A DNA stretch of 64,000 nucleotides from Nocardioides flavus (ex Wang et al. 2016). Lineage in GTDB: Bacteria; Actinomycetota; Actinomycetes; Propionibacteriales; Nocardioidaceae. Made by a program: the position numbers and the translations under genes. Below are positions 11,326-20,043 of the stretch, piece after piece. The stretch spans positions 62,001 to 126,000 of the forward strand of contig NZ_BNAD01000002.1 of the NCBI RefSeq assembly GCF_014653115.1. The letters run 5' to 3'. The notes under the pieces are model-generated. The model searched no databases, was not told where the DNA came from, and saw only the letters and a program-made list of their open reading frames with translations. Position 1 is the first letter of the stretch; each line of letters begins with the position of its first letter.

Positions 11326-11721
11326 TCAGACGTCGAGCTCGTCGGCGAGCGCGCGCAGCACCTTGGCCGTGCCGCGCGCCGCGGCCCGCTCGGGGTGCCG
11401 CCCGCGGCGGTAGATCTCCTCGACGCCCTCGAGCATCTTGATCAGGTCCTCGACGATGGTGACCATCGCCTCGGGCTGCTTGCGCTGCGCGTTGCGCTGG
11501 TTGCGGGTGACCGAGGCGGGCGCGTCGAGGACGCGCACCTGCAGCGCCTGGTCGCCGCGGCGGCCCTGGGCGATGCCGAACTCGACCTTGGTGCCGGCCT
11601 TGAGGGTGGTGATGCCCTCCGGGAGCGCGTCGGAGTGGACGTAGACGTCCGGTCCGTCCTCCTGCGACAGGAAGCCGAAGCCCTTCTCCGCGTCGTACCA
11701 CTTCACCTTGCCACTCGGCAC
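11326..11721 (-). CDS. Cold-shock domain protein with C-terminal extension
   Basis: A 131-residue protein with an N-terminal cold-shock domain of about 67 residues: RNP1 KGFGFL (13-18) and RNP2 DVYVH (25-29), which bind single-stranded nucleic acid. Classical CspA proteins end near residue 67; here a basic linker (RNQRNAQRKQ) and a helical tail (MVTIVEDLIKMLEGVEEIYRR...) follow. GTG 11721 is preferred because the family starts xPSGKVKWY and a GGGGTGG site precedes it; GTG 11733 is the alternative. Confidence 0.92.
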   Translation of the reverse strand: MPSGKVKWYDAEKGFGFLSQEDGPDVYVHSDALPEGITTLKAGTKVEFGIAQGRRGDQALQVRVLDAPASVTRNQRNAQRKQPEAMVTIVEDLIKMLEGVEEIYRRGRHPERAAARGTAKVLRALADELDV

Positions 11722-11939
11722 GGTCCACCCCACTCAGCTCTGCGCGCGACTCGTGCGCCCGGCGCCGCGCGGATCGCGGCCCGGCACAGGATAGGCGGCC
11801 GCACGGCCGGTCCACCAACGGGTTGCGGGTTCGGCGTGCACACCCGCACGGATCCGGCCACACGTGAGGTGGGACCATGGGACACTCTGAGGTCCGCGCG
11901 GGGGTGCGGATCACCAGACGGTTCACTGCGGGAGGACAC

Positions 11940-14048
11940 GTGCGGGCACGACGAGCGGGCACAGGCCTGGGCTGCGGCCTGCTCGCGCTCGCCCTCGCGC
12001 TGCCCACCACCGGCGTCGCCACCGCCGACGACTCGGCGACGACGAGCACTCCCCCACCGCTGACGCTGGTCACACTGGCCGGCCCCGGCACCGCCGGCGG
12101 ACGCGACGCCGCGGAGGTCGTCGCACGCCAGGACGCCGTCCTCGCCGCCATCGGCGTGGACGAGCCGGTCTACCGCTGGACGACCGCCCTCAACGGCTTC
12201 GCCGCCCGCCTCACCGACGCCCAGCTGGCCCTCCTCGACGACCAGCCGCGCGTCACCTCGGTCGAGCCCGACGCCGTGCGCCCGCTCGCGGGAAGCACGT
12301 CGTTCGCGGCCGTGCGCAGCACCGCGGCGAGCCCGCGGTTGCGCGGCGGCGAGGGCGTGGTCGTCGGAGTCGTCGACTCGGGCATCGCGCCGGAGTCGCC
12401 GGCGTTCGCGGACGTGCCCGGCCTCGGCGCCGACCCCGACGGCTTCGCCGGCGCCTGCGTGGAGGGCGACGGGTGGGCCGCTGACGCCTGCACGCGCAAG
12501 CTCGTCGGCGCACGGTGGTACGTCGAGGGCTTCGGCGCCGACCGCGTGCGGTCGTCGGAGTCACTGTCCCCGCTCGACGTCCTCGGGCACGGGACCCAGG
12601 TCGCCTCCGTCGCCGCCGGCAACGCCGGCGTCAGCGTCCGGGTCGAGCGGCGGGCCGCCGGCAGCTTCGGCGGCGTCGCCCCGCAGGCGCGGATCGCTGC
12701 CTACAAGGCGTGCTGGGGAGCGCCCGACCCGGCCGACGACGGCTGCTCGAGCGCCGACGTCGTGTCCGCGGTGGACGCCGCCGTCGCCGACGGGGTCGAC
12801 GTGCTCACCCTCGCGCTGGCCGGCGGCGAGCGCCTCGACACCCTCCAGCTCGCCCTGCTAGGCGCCGCGGAGGCCGACGTCGTGGTGGTCGGGGCTGCCG
12901 GCAACTCCGGCGACGCGGCGTACGCCTCCCACGCCGGCCCGTGGGTCACCACCGTGGGCGCGGCCGTGGGCCGGATGTCGCGCGGGCGCGTGACGGGACC
13001 TGGCGGACGGTCGTGGACCGGCGGCGGGCGGCCGTCCGACGTGGGTGGCCGGGCCGTCCTGGCCCAGGACGCGCCGGCTCCCGGGGCCTCGCGCCGCGCC
13101 GCCGGCGAGTGCCGACCCGACGCCCTCGACGCGCGCGCGGTCGCCGACCGGATCGTGGTCTGCCGCCGCGGCGGCATCGGACGCATCGACAAGTCCGAGG
13201 CCGTGTCGCAGGCGGGTGGACGCGCCATGGTCCTGGTCAACCGCGGCCCCGGCGCCGTCAGCGCGGACTTCCACGCGGTGCCGACGATCCACCTGGCCGC
13301 CGCCGACGGACGCGCGTTCAGTCGCTGGGTCGGCCGTCACCCCGAGGCCCGGCTGCGGATGTCACGCGTGGTCGGCGACCCCGGCACCAGGCGTACGGCA
13401 CCGTGGAGCGCCGCCGGCGACCCGCGCGGCGTCTCGCTCAAGCCCGACGCGGTGGCAGACGGCGACGCCGTGCTCGGTGCGCTCCCCGACGCGACCGGAC
13501 GGGGCTGGGGCGTGTTCAGCGGCAGCTCGGCCGCCACCGCCCACGCGAGCGGGCTCGCCGCACTGCTGCTGGCCCGCCACGACGACTGGTCGGCTGCCAG
13601 GGTGCGTTCGCTGCTGGTGACCTCGGCGCGCCCGGTCCGCGGCTCGTCGGTGCTCGAGCAGGGCTCGGGCGCGCTCCCAGGCCGCGCCCCGACCGCCCAC
13701 CTGGCCCTCGACGTCGCGCCCGACGCCTGGCGCCGGGCCCTGCGCAACCACTCCCTCACCCGCCTCAACACCAGCTCGGTGCTGCTGTCCGGACGGCGGA
13801 CGCGGGCCGTGCGCACGGTGACCAACGTGGGCAGCCGTCCCGAGTACTTCTCCGTCACCGCCCGCGGGTTCACCTCGCACCGGGTCCGCGTCCAGCCGCT
13901 CGCCGTACGCCTCGCCCCGGGTGAGTCCGCCGACTTCACCATCACCGTGACGGGTCCGTCGTCGCCGGGAGCCCTGGACGACGGGATGCTCGTGTGGCTC
14001 GGCGCCCGCGGCGGCGTCACCCGGGTCCCGGTCGCCCTCACGTGCTGA
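11940..14048 (+). CDS. Secreted S8 subtilisin-like serine protease
   Basis: A 702-residue secreted subtilase. GTG 11940 is chosen because a GGGAGGA site sits just upstream and the protein then begins with a signal peptide (RARRAG, hydrophobic core GLLALALAL, cleavage near ATA-DD, about residue 29). An I9-type propeptide covers roughly residues 40-115. The triad is D146 (GVVDSGIAP), H217 (GHGTQVASVAAG) and S530 in SGSSAATAH, with oxyanion N322 (AAGNSG). A PA-type insert (about 370-475) sits between H and S, and a beta-rich domain ends the protein. The usual Pro after the catalytic Ser (GTSMAxPH) is Ala. It has no C-terminal anchor. Confidence 0.93.
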   Translation: MRARRAGTGLGCGLLALALALPTTGVATADDSATTSTPPPLTLVTLAGPGTAGGRDAAEVVARQDAVLAAIGVDEPVYRWTTALNGFAARLTDAQLALLDDQPRVTSVEPDAVRPLAGSTSFAAVRSTAASPRLRGGEGVVVGVVDSGIAPESPAFADVPGLGADPDGFAGACVEGDGWAADACTRKLVGARWYVEGFGADRVRSSESLSPLDVLGHGTQVASVAAGNAGVSVRVERRAAGSFGGVAPQARIAAYKACWGAPDPADDGCSSADVVSAVDAAVADGVDVLTLALAGGERLDTLQLALLGAAEADVVVVGAAGNSGDAAYASHAGPWVTTVGAAVGRMSRGRVTGPGGRSWTGGGRPSDVGGRAVLAQDAPAPGASRRAAGECRPDALDARAVADRIVVCRRGGIGRIDKSEAVSQAGGRAMVLVNRGPGAVSADFHAVPTIHLAAADGRAFSRWVGRHPEARLRMSRVVGDPGTRRTAPWSAAGDPRGVSLKPDAVADGDAVLGALPDATGRGWGVFSGSSAATAHASGLAALLLARHDDWSAARVRSLLVTSARPVRGSSVLEQGSGALPGRAPTAHLALDVAPDAWRRALRNHSLTRLNTSSVLLSGRRTRAVRTVTNVGSRPEYFSVTARGFTSHRVRVQPLAVRLAPGESADFTITVTGPSSPGALDDGMLVWLGARGGVTRVPVALTC

Positions 14049-14083
14049 GAGTCCGACCAGCGACGCCGTGCTGTGCGTCCGGG

Positions 14084-15262
14084 TCAGTGCTCGCGCGAGA
14101 TCGTCATCTCGCGGTCGCCGTAGACGACCTTGTCCCCGTCGACGAGGGCGGCCGGCTTGCCGGGGGCGAGCTGACGCGAGACCCCCTGGCGGACCAGGAC
14201 GGTGCCGTTGGTCGACCCGCGGTCCATCACCACGATGGTGCCGTCGGACGCAGGCCCGAACTGGGCGTGGGTCTTGGACACCGACATGTCCGCGGAGGCG
14301 AGCGGGACGAGGTGGGCGACGTTCTCCCCGGAGCGGGCCTCGGGTCGGCGACCGACGAGGGCGAGCCCGGCGATGACGAAGCTCTCGCCGTTGTCGAAGT
14401 GCACCCGCCAGCGCGGCGGGGCCGCCGCGGGCGCGCGGGTCGCAGCGGGCGGCTGGTGGTGCTGCGGCTGCGGGGGGTGCTGGTGCGGGGGGTGCTGGTG
14501 CTGCGGCCACGAGGGCGCGGGCGGCACCTGGGCCGGCGGCTGGATCCACTGCTGGTGCTGCTGCACCGCCGGCTGGGACTGCTGCTGGGGCTGCTGGTGA
14601 GTCGGCGCGGAGGGCACGGCGGGCGGCACGGGTGCCGGTGAGGCCGGGGGCCGGTCGAGGTCGGCCGGCAGCGGCTGGCGGCGTACGGACTGGTCGGAGC
14701 GCTCCGGTGTCCGGACCACCTCGACGGGCGGGGCCGGGACGAGCCGCATCGCCGTGAGGTTGACGATGTGGCGCGGGCCCTCCTCGGCGGCGTCGGCGAC
14801 CTCCACTGCAGGGCGCACGTCGACCACGACGCTGTGGGCCAGGTGGTCGTGCCAGCCACGGCGCTGGCGGCCGCGGTCCTCGACGGCCGTCCATGCCAGG
14901 GTCGCCACCCCGATGCCGAAGGTGGGCAGGCCCGACGCCCCGAGCACGAAGGAGCGGAGCAGCGCCGGCCCGACGCCGATCGGCGTGCCCGTGCCGTGGT
15001 GGACCACGCGGAGCCCGGCCATGGCCTTGCCCGGGGAGGTGCCGCTCACGCCGAGCACGATCACCAGCACGAGCCAGAGCAGGACCATGGCCCCCGCCAC
15101 GGCGCCGACGACCGTCCACGCGTCGTCGGAGACGAACATCGCCGTCCCGACGCCGACGGCGGCCAGCAGGGTCCAGGCGAGCAGGCGGTCGGCGGCGAAG
15201 GCGACGAAGCGCCGCTCGAGCTGGGCGACGGGGTAGGTCGAGGACTGGGGGTGCAGGGTCAC
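14084..15262 (-). CDS. RDD-family membrane protein with C-terminal FHA domain
   Basis: A 392-residue fusion. Residues 10-150 form an RDD domain with two or three membrane helices (AADRLLAWTLLAAV, VLLWLVLVIVLG) and the SPGKAMAGLRVV motif. A low-complexity Pro/Gln/His linker of about 75 residues follows. The C-terminal 100 residues are an FHA domain that should bind phosphothreonine, with GRRPEARSGENVAHL, SVSKTHAQF and MDRGSTNGT. Start GTG 15262 lies 11 nt after the upstream FHA gene stop. It is last in the PP2C-FHA-RDD/FHA operon. Confidence 0.88.
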   Translation of the reverse strand: MTLHPQSSTYPVAQLERRFVAFAADRLLAWTLLAAVGVGTAMFVSDDAWTVVGAVAGAMVLLWLVLVIVLGVSGTSPGKAMAGLRVVHHGTGTPIGVGPALLRSFVLGASGLPTFGIGVATLAWTAVEDRGRQRRGWHDHLAHSVVVDVRPAVEVADAAEEGPRHIVNLTAMRLVPAPPVEVVRTPERSDQSVRRQPLPADLDRPPASPAPVPPAVPSAPTHQQPQQQSQPAVQQHQQWIQPPAQVPPAPSWPQHQHPPHQHPPQPQHHQPPAATRAPAAAPPRWRVHFDNGESFVIAGLALVGRRPEARSGENVAHLVPLASADMSVSKTHAQFGPASDGTIVVMDRGSTNGTVLVRQGVSRQLAPGKPAALVDGDKVVYGDREMTISREH

Positions 15263-15273
15263 GGCGGTGCTGC

Positions 15274-16335
15274 TCAGGGGTTGGTGACCTGGATGGTGAC
15301 GCCGTCGCCCAGGTCGAGCACGGCACCGGGGACGAGGCTGACCGCGATGCCGGGCTTGAGCTCCTCGGCGTCGAGGCCGGGCAGGGCCAGCACGGTGCCG
15401 TTGGTCGAGCCCAGGTCGGTGGCGATCGCCGAGCCGTGGTCGACCCCGGCGCCCGGGCGGATCTCGAGGTGCGTGGACGAGATCTCCTGCTGCGGGCTCG
15501 GCACGGTGACGACGTGGGGCTGGTCGTGCGAGGCGAACCGACGCGCCTCGGGGGCACGGCCGACGAGGACGGTGCGGTCGACGGCCACGACGTCGCCGGT
15601 GGAGAAGACGAGCGCCGCGACCGGTCGCGACACGACCTCGGGTGCGATCTCCTGGCCAGGTACCGGCGGACGGTCGAAGTCGGGCACCGGAGCACCGACC
15701 CGGGTCTGGCCGTCGCGGTCGGACCAGTCGTCGGGGACCACGGGGGTGTCCCCGGTGGGGGTCGGGTCGTCGGCGGGCTCGCCGAAGCTCAACGGCGCAT
15801 CGGGAACCGCCACAGGTTCCGGCTGGGGCGAGGGCTCGACCTCGGCGACGGGCTCGGGCTCGTCGACGGCGACCGGCACGGGACCCGGCTCCGGCTCCGC
15901 CGAGGCGGCGGGCGTACCGAACTCGACCACCGACACCCGCGCCAGCCCCGGCGCGAGAAGGTGCTCGGCGGAGGCGTCGCCGGTGAGCGTGACACGGATG
16001 CCGGCGACCCCCGTCACCACGCGCTCGGCCCACGTGGTGCCGGGCGCGGCGCTGACGATCTCCTCGCCGTCGGCGGAGGAGAGCAGGGCGGTCGGGGCAC
16101 CGCGCACCAGCAGCCGGGTGCCGTCGTCGCCGTGGGCGACCAGGGCGAAGTGGTCGAGCGAGGACAACCCGTCGGTGAGCACGGCGTCGAGGAGCGCGTC
16201 GGCCCCCGCCCCGGCGTCGGCGAGGTCCCACAGGCCCGCCACGCGTCCGCGCTGGCTGCCCGGCAGGAGAACCGTGGCGTGCTCACCGACCACGGCGTAC
16301 CAGTCCCCCGCAGCGAACCTGGCCTCTGTGCTCAC
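15274..16335 (-). CDS. FHA-domain protein
   Basis: A 353-residue cytoplasmic protein. Residues 1-135 are a globular region without a name I recognise; residues 140-235 are an acidic Pro/Glu/Val linker; residues about 245-350 are an FHA phosphothreonine-binding domain (VLVGRAPEARRF, SSTHLEIR, DLGSTNGT). GTG 16335 overlaps the phosphatase stop by 4 nt (GTGA), so the two products are made together. It probably docks a phosphorylated partner that PP2C acts upon; no Ser/Thr kinase gene is in the window. Confidence 0.88.
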   Translation of the reverse strand: MSTEARFAAGDWYAVVGEHATVLLPGSQRGRVAGLWDLADAGAGADALLDAVLTDGLSSLDHFALVAHGDDGTRLLVRGAPTALLSSADGEEIVSAAPGTTWAERVVTGVAGIRVTLTGDASAEHLLAPGLARVSVVEFGTPAASAEPEPGPVPVAVDEPEPVAEVEPSPQPEPVAVPDAPLSFGEPADDPTPTGDTPVVPDDWSDRDGQTRVGAPVPDFDRPPVPGQEIAPEVVSRPVAALVFSTGDVVAVDRTVLVGRAPEARRFASHDQPHVVTVPSPQQEISSTHLEIRPGAGVDHGSAIATDLGSTNGTVLALPGLDAEELKPGIAVSLVPGAVLDLGDGVTIQVTNP

Positions 16336-17147
16336 AGTCGTCCCCCCAGCTTGGATTCGAGACTCTGCAGCTGGCGCTGCGAGTCATAGGTCGCGTCCTT
16401 GACCAATCCCACCACATCGACGACGACCGCCGTCGCGTTGTCACGACCACCGGCGGCGACCGCTGCGCGGACGAGACGGTCGGCGGCGTCGCGCGGGTCG
16501 GCGACCGACTCGAGGATCTCCTCGATCTCTGCGTCGTCGATCATCCCGGTCACGCCGTCGCTGCACAGCAGCAGGCGCTCGACCGAGCCGAGCGGCAGGA
16601 GGAAGAAGTCGGGGTGGATCCCTCCGGGGCTGCCGAGCGCGCGCGTGATGACGTGCCGCTCCGGGTGGACCGAGGCCTCCTCGGGCGTGATCTGACCGGC
16701 GTCGACGAGCTCCTGGACGACCGAGTGGTCGACGCTGACCTGCTCGAGCCGGCCGTCGACGATGCGGTAGATCCGTGAGTCGCCGAGGTTGACCAGCAGC
16801 CACTTGGTCACGCCCTCGTCGTCCACGAGGACGGCGGCCACGGCGGTGGTGCCGGCGTGCCAGCCCGGCTGGAGCGCCCGGTGGGCCTCCCCGTAGTCGA
16901 GGATCCGCGCCTGCGCCCGTCCCAGGGCGTCGGCCACCTGCTCGGCCCCACGGCGCGGGTCGTAGTCGTCGGCGAGCCGCTGGAACTCCTCGACGACCAT
17001 CCGGCTGGCGACGTCACCGCCGGAGTGGCCGCCCATGCCGTCGGCGACCACGAAGACCGGGGGTGCCACGAGGTAGGAGTCCTCGTTGACCTTGCGCACC
17101 AGCCCGACGTCGGTCGACGCCCCGTGGTGCAGATCGACGTCCTTCAT
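16332..17147 (-). CDS. PP2C-family Ser/Thr protein phosphatase
   Basis: A 271-residue metal-dependent phosphatase of the PP2C/PstP type. Metal-binding and catalytic motifs are present: NEDS (21-24), DGMGGH (36-41), NLGDSRIYR, LLCSDGVTGM and GGRDNATAVVVD. Unlike PstP of mycobacteria it has no transmembrane segment, so it is likely cytosolic. AAGAGGG precedes ATG 17147. It heads an operon with two FHA genes and is divergent from the helicase-associated gene; the two -10-like hexamers on opposite strands overlap around 17204-17210. Confidence 0.93.
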   Translation of the reverse strand: MKDVDLHHGASTDVGLVRKVNEDSYLVAPPVFVVADGMGGHSGGDVASRMVVEEFQRLADDYDPRRGAEQVADALGRAQARILDYGEAHRALQPGWHAGTTAVAAVLVDDEGVTKWLLVNLGDSRIYRIVDGRLEQVSVDHSVVQELVDAGQITPEEASVHPERHVITRALGSPGGIHPDFFLLPLGSVERLLLCSDGVTGMIDDAEIEEILESVADPRDAADRLVRAAVAAGGRDNATAVVVDVVGLVKDATYDSQRQLQSLESKLGGRL

Positions 17148-17203
17148 GCCCAGCCCTCTTCGCCCCGTGTCGAGATGTGGGGCCGCGGTGCCGACCCGGC
17201 GAG

Positions 17204-17209
17204 TAGCGT
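17204..17209 (+). promoter_or_regulatory. -10 element (TAGCGT) of the helicase-associated gene
   Basis: TAGCGT is seven bases before ATG 17217, indicating leaderless initiation. On the other strand TACGCT (17210-17205) could serve the PP2C operon. Confidence 0.5.
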
Positions 17210-17216
17210 AAGAGGG

Positions 17217-19484
17217 ATGTCCAGTTCAGGGCGGACGACACCCGCACGCACCCTCGCCGACCAGCTGCGCGGCTGGCCCGACGAGCGGCTCGTGGCGCTG
17301 CTCCGGGCCCGTCCAGATCTTGCCACGCCCGCCCCTCAGGATTCGTCGCAGCTGGCCTCGCGGGCCGCCACGCGTTCGTCGATCCACCGCGCCCTGGACG
17401 GCCTGGACCATCTGGAGCTCTCGGTGCTTGATGCCCTGCTGGTGGCGGGTCAAACCACCCCTGAGGGGCTGATCTCGATCGTGCGGGCCGACCCCCAGCG
17501 CACCGCTGCCGCGCTCCAGCACCTGCTCGACCTCGCCCTGGCCTGGGAGTCGCCGGGCGGCGTACGGGCCTTGGCGGGAGTGGCCGACGCGATGCGCGGG
17601 ATGCCCGGTCTCGTGAGCGGGCTGCGGCCCTCCAGCCCCGACGCTCCCGGACCCGCGGACGTGGCGGCCCGGATCGCCGAGCTCTCGCCCGCGGCCACGG
17701 CGATGCTGCGCCACGTCGACGCGCACGGCGGGGAGGGCACGACGGGGTCGGCGCGTCGCACCGTGTCGCCGGCCGAGGCGCGCACGCCCGCGGAGGAGCT
17801 GATCAGCCGGCGCCTGCTCGTGCCGCGCGACGGCGACTCGGTGGTGCTGCCCGGCGAGGTCGGCCTGGCCCTGCGGGGCGGCCGGACGACCGCCGAGCCG
17901 GTCGACGACGTGCCCGACCTGGCCACGTCGCCCCGCGAGCCCGCGCTGGTGGCCCGCACCGCCGCAGGCGCGGCGTTCGACGTCGTACGCCGGGTCGAGC
18001 TGGTGCTCGACCACTGGGGGGTGCAGCCGCCGAGCGTGCTGCGCAGCGGTGGTCTGGCGGTCCGCGACCTCAGGGCCCTCGCGCGCGAGCTGCACGTCGA
18101 CGAGCCGGGAGCGGCGCTCGTCGTCGAGGTCGCGCTCGCCGCGGGCCTGGTCGCGGAGGCCGTCGACGCCGACGGCTCCCCCGCGTGGCTGCCGACCGAC
18201 GAGTTCGACGTGTGGTCGGGCCGCCCGGTCGCCGAGCGCTGGACACGACTCGTGGGCGCCTGGCTCGCCAGCAGCCGCGTGCCGTCGCTGGTGGGCTCGC
18301 GCGACCCTGCCGGCAAGGCCTGGAACGCCCTCGCTCCCGAGCTCTCCAGCGGCCTGGCAGAGGAGGCGCGCCGCCTGGCGCTGGAGGTGCTCGCCCAGCT
18401 GCCGGACGGCGAGGTGCTCGCCGCCGGCACCGGGATCCCCTCGCTCGTGCAGCGGGCGCGCTGGCTGCGGCCGCGCCGCCCGACGGTCTTCGCCGACCTG
18501 GTCACGGCCGCCGTGACCGAGGCCGCCGTGCTCGGGGTCAGCGGCGCCGGCGGGCTCCCCCCGAGCGGCCGGCACGTCGCCGCTGACGACCTCGCGGCCG
18601 CCGCCGAGGCGATCGACCAGCACCTGCCCAGCCCGGTCGAGCACGTGCTGCTGCAGGCCGACCTGACGGCCGTGGCCCCCGGGCCGCTCGAGACGGAGGT
18701 GGCACGGCGCCTGCACCTGCTGGCCGACGTGGAGTCACGGGGCGGCGCGACGGTCTACCGCTTCACCGCGGGGTCCGTGCGACGCGGTCTCGACGCGGGC
18801 TGGTCGGCAGCCGAGGTGCGCGACTTCCTGTCGTCGGTGTCGCAGACGCCGGTGCCGCAGCCGCTGGAGTTCCTGGTCGACGACGTCGCCCGCACGTTCG
18901 GCAGCGTGCGCGTGGGGCACGCCGAGGCCTTCCTGCGCTCCGACGACGAGGCCGCGCTCGCGGCCCTGGTGCACGACCCGCGCGGCCGCAGCCTGGGACT
19001 GCGCCTGCTCGCACCGACCGTCGCCATCGCCACCTCCCCCCTCGACGTGCTCCTGCCCCGGCTGCGCGAGCTCGGGGCCGCGCCGGTCGTCGAGGCCGCC
19101 GACGGCACCGTACGGGTCAGCCGTCCCGACCTGCTGCGTGCGCGCGGCCGTCGCGGACGCCGTCCCGCCGGGGCGGTCGAGGCCCGGCGCGCGGCCGAGG
19201 TGCAGGCGGTCGCCACGGCCATCCGCGCCGGCGACCGGGCCGGCTCGTCGCGTCCGGCGACCGCGGAGTCCACCACCCCCTCCGGCGCGCTCGCGGCGCT
19301 GCGCGAGGCCATCGAGGCGGGCAGCACCGTCGTGATCGGCTACGTCGACAACCACGGCGCGACCGGCGAGCGGGTCGTCGACCCTCGTCGCCTCGACGGC
19401 GGCCGGCTCGCGGCGTACGACCACCGCGCCGATGACGTGCGCGAGTTCGCCGTGCACCGCATCACCGGCGTCCGCCGGGCGTGA
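17217..19484 (+). CDS. Helicase-associated (XPB/Ssl2-like accessory) protein
   Basis: A 755-residue actinobacterial protein of the helicase C-terminal/XPB-associated family. It lacks Walker A and DExH motifs, so it is not itself a helicase. Visible parts are an N-terminal helical region (DQLRGWPDERLVALLRARPDL), repeated winged-helix-like segments, and a C-terminal WYL-like strand region (STVVIGYVDNHGATGERVVDPRRLDG). It lies just upstream of the CGNR and XPB genes on the same strand, so a role with the XPB helicase in DNA repair or transcription-coupled processes is a reasonable inference. ATG 17217 is seven bases after a -10 TAGCGT and appears leaderless. Confidence 0.85.
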   Translation: MSSSGRTTPARTLADQLRGWPDERLVALLRARPDLATPAPQDSSQLASRAATRSSIHRALDGLDHLELSVLDALLVAGQTTPEGLISIVRADPQRTAAALQHLLDLALAWESPGGVRALAGVADAMRGMPGLVSGLRPSSPDAPGPADVAARIAELSPAATAMLRHVDAHGGEGTTGSARRTVSPAEARTPAEELISRRLLVPRDGDSVVLPGEVGLALRGGRTTAEPVDDVPDLATSPREPALVARTAAGAAFDVVRRVELVLDHWGVQPPSVLRSGGLAVRDLRALARELHVDEPGAALVVEVALAAGLVAEAVDADGSPAWLPTDEFDVWSGRPVAERWTRLVGAWLASSRVPSLVGSRDPAGKAWNALAPELSSGLAEEARRLALEVLAQLPDGEVLAAGTGIPSLVQRARWLRPRRPTVFADLVTAAVTEAAVLGVSGAGGLPPSGRHVAADDLAAAAEAIDQHLPSPVEHVLLQADLTAVAPGPLETEVARRLHLLADVESRGGATVYRFTAGSVRRGLDAGWSAAEVRDFLSSVSQTPVPQPLEFLVDDVARTFGSVRVGHAEAFLRSDDEAALAALVHDPRGRSLGLRLLAPTVAIATSPLDVLLPRLRELGAAPVVEAADGTVRVSRPDLLRARGRRGRRPAGAVEARRAAEVQAVATAIRAGDRAGSSRPATAESTTPSGALAALREAIEAGSTVVIGYVDNHGATGERVVDPRRLDGGRLAAYDHRADDVREFAVHRITGVRRA

Positions 19485-19506
19485 AGGACACCCCACGCCC
19501 CCTCCG

Positions 19507-19512
19507 TAGACT
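19507..19512 (+). promoter_or_regulatory. -10 element (TAGACT) of the CGNR-xpb operon
   Basis: TAGACT lies six bases before ATG 19519, so transcription probably starts at the start codon. It gives the CGNR-xpb pair a promoter separate from the upstream helicase-associated gene. Confidence 0.5.
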
Positions 19513-19518
19513 GGCGGG

Positions 19519-20043
19519 ATGGACTTCATCCGGTATGCCGAGCGCGCCGCGGCGCTCGTCAACGCCGACCTGCTCGACGAGGAGGCGCTGCGCGAGCACC
19601 TGGCGGACCGCTCGTGGCTGCACCGCTCGGTCGTCGAGGGCGACGTGGAGTCCCTGCGGTCCTTCCGCACCGACCTGCGGGCAGTCTTCGAGGCCTCGGA
19701 CGCCGACGACGTGACGCTGGTCGTGAGCTCGCTCAACGACCTGCTCGCCCGCCACCCGGTCACGCCGATGATCTCCGACCACGACCCCGACAACCTGCAG
19801 ATGCACGTCGCCAACCGCGCCGCGTCGGTGGCCGAGCTGATGATCGGCGAGGCGCTGATGGGCCTGGCCAACCTCGTGTGCGACCTCGGCGCGACCCGTC
19901 TCGGGATCTGCTCGGAGGCCCGCTGCGACCACGTATTCGTCGACACCTCGCCCAACCAGTCGAGGCGCTACTGCTCGGACCGGTGCTCCTCGCGCGCCAA
20001 CGTCGCGGCGTTCCGCGCCCGTCAGAAGGCGGCAGCCGGATGA
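19519..20043 (+). CDS. CGNR zinc-finger protein
   Basis: A 174-residue protein with an N-terminal all-helical region and a C-terminal CGNR-type zinc finger: GICSEARCDHVF, then RRYCSDRCSSRANVAAFRAR, giving the four cysteines and the conserved R-A-N-V. Such proteins are thought to bind DNA or RNA. The stop overlaps the ATG of the XPB gene (ATGA), implying coupled synthesis and a shared role with the helicase. Confidence 0.88.
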   Translation: MDFIRYAERAAALVNADLLDEEALREHLADRSWLHRSVVEGDVESLRSFRTDLRAVFEASDADDVTLVVSSLNDLLARHPVTPMISDHDPDNLQMHVANRAASVAELMIGEALMGLANLVCDLGATRLGICSEARCDHVFVDTSPNQSRRYCSDRCSSRANVAAFRARQKAAAG

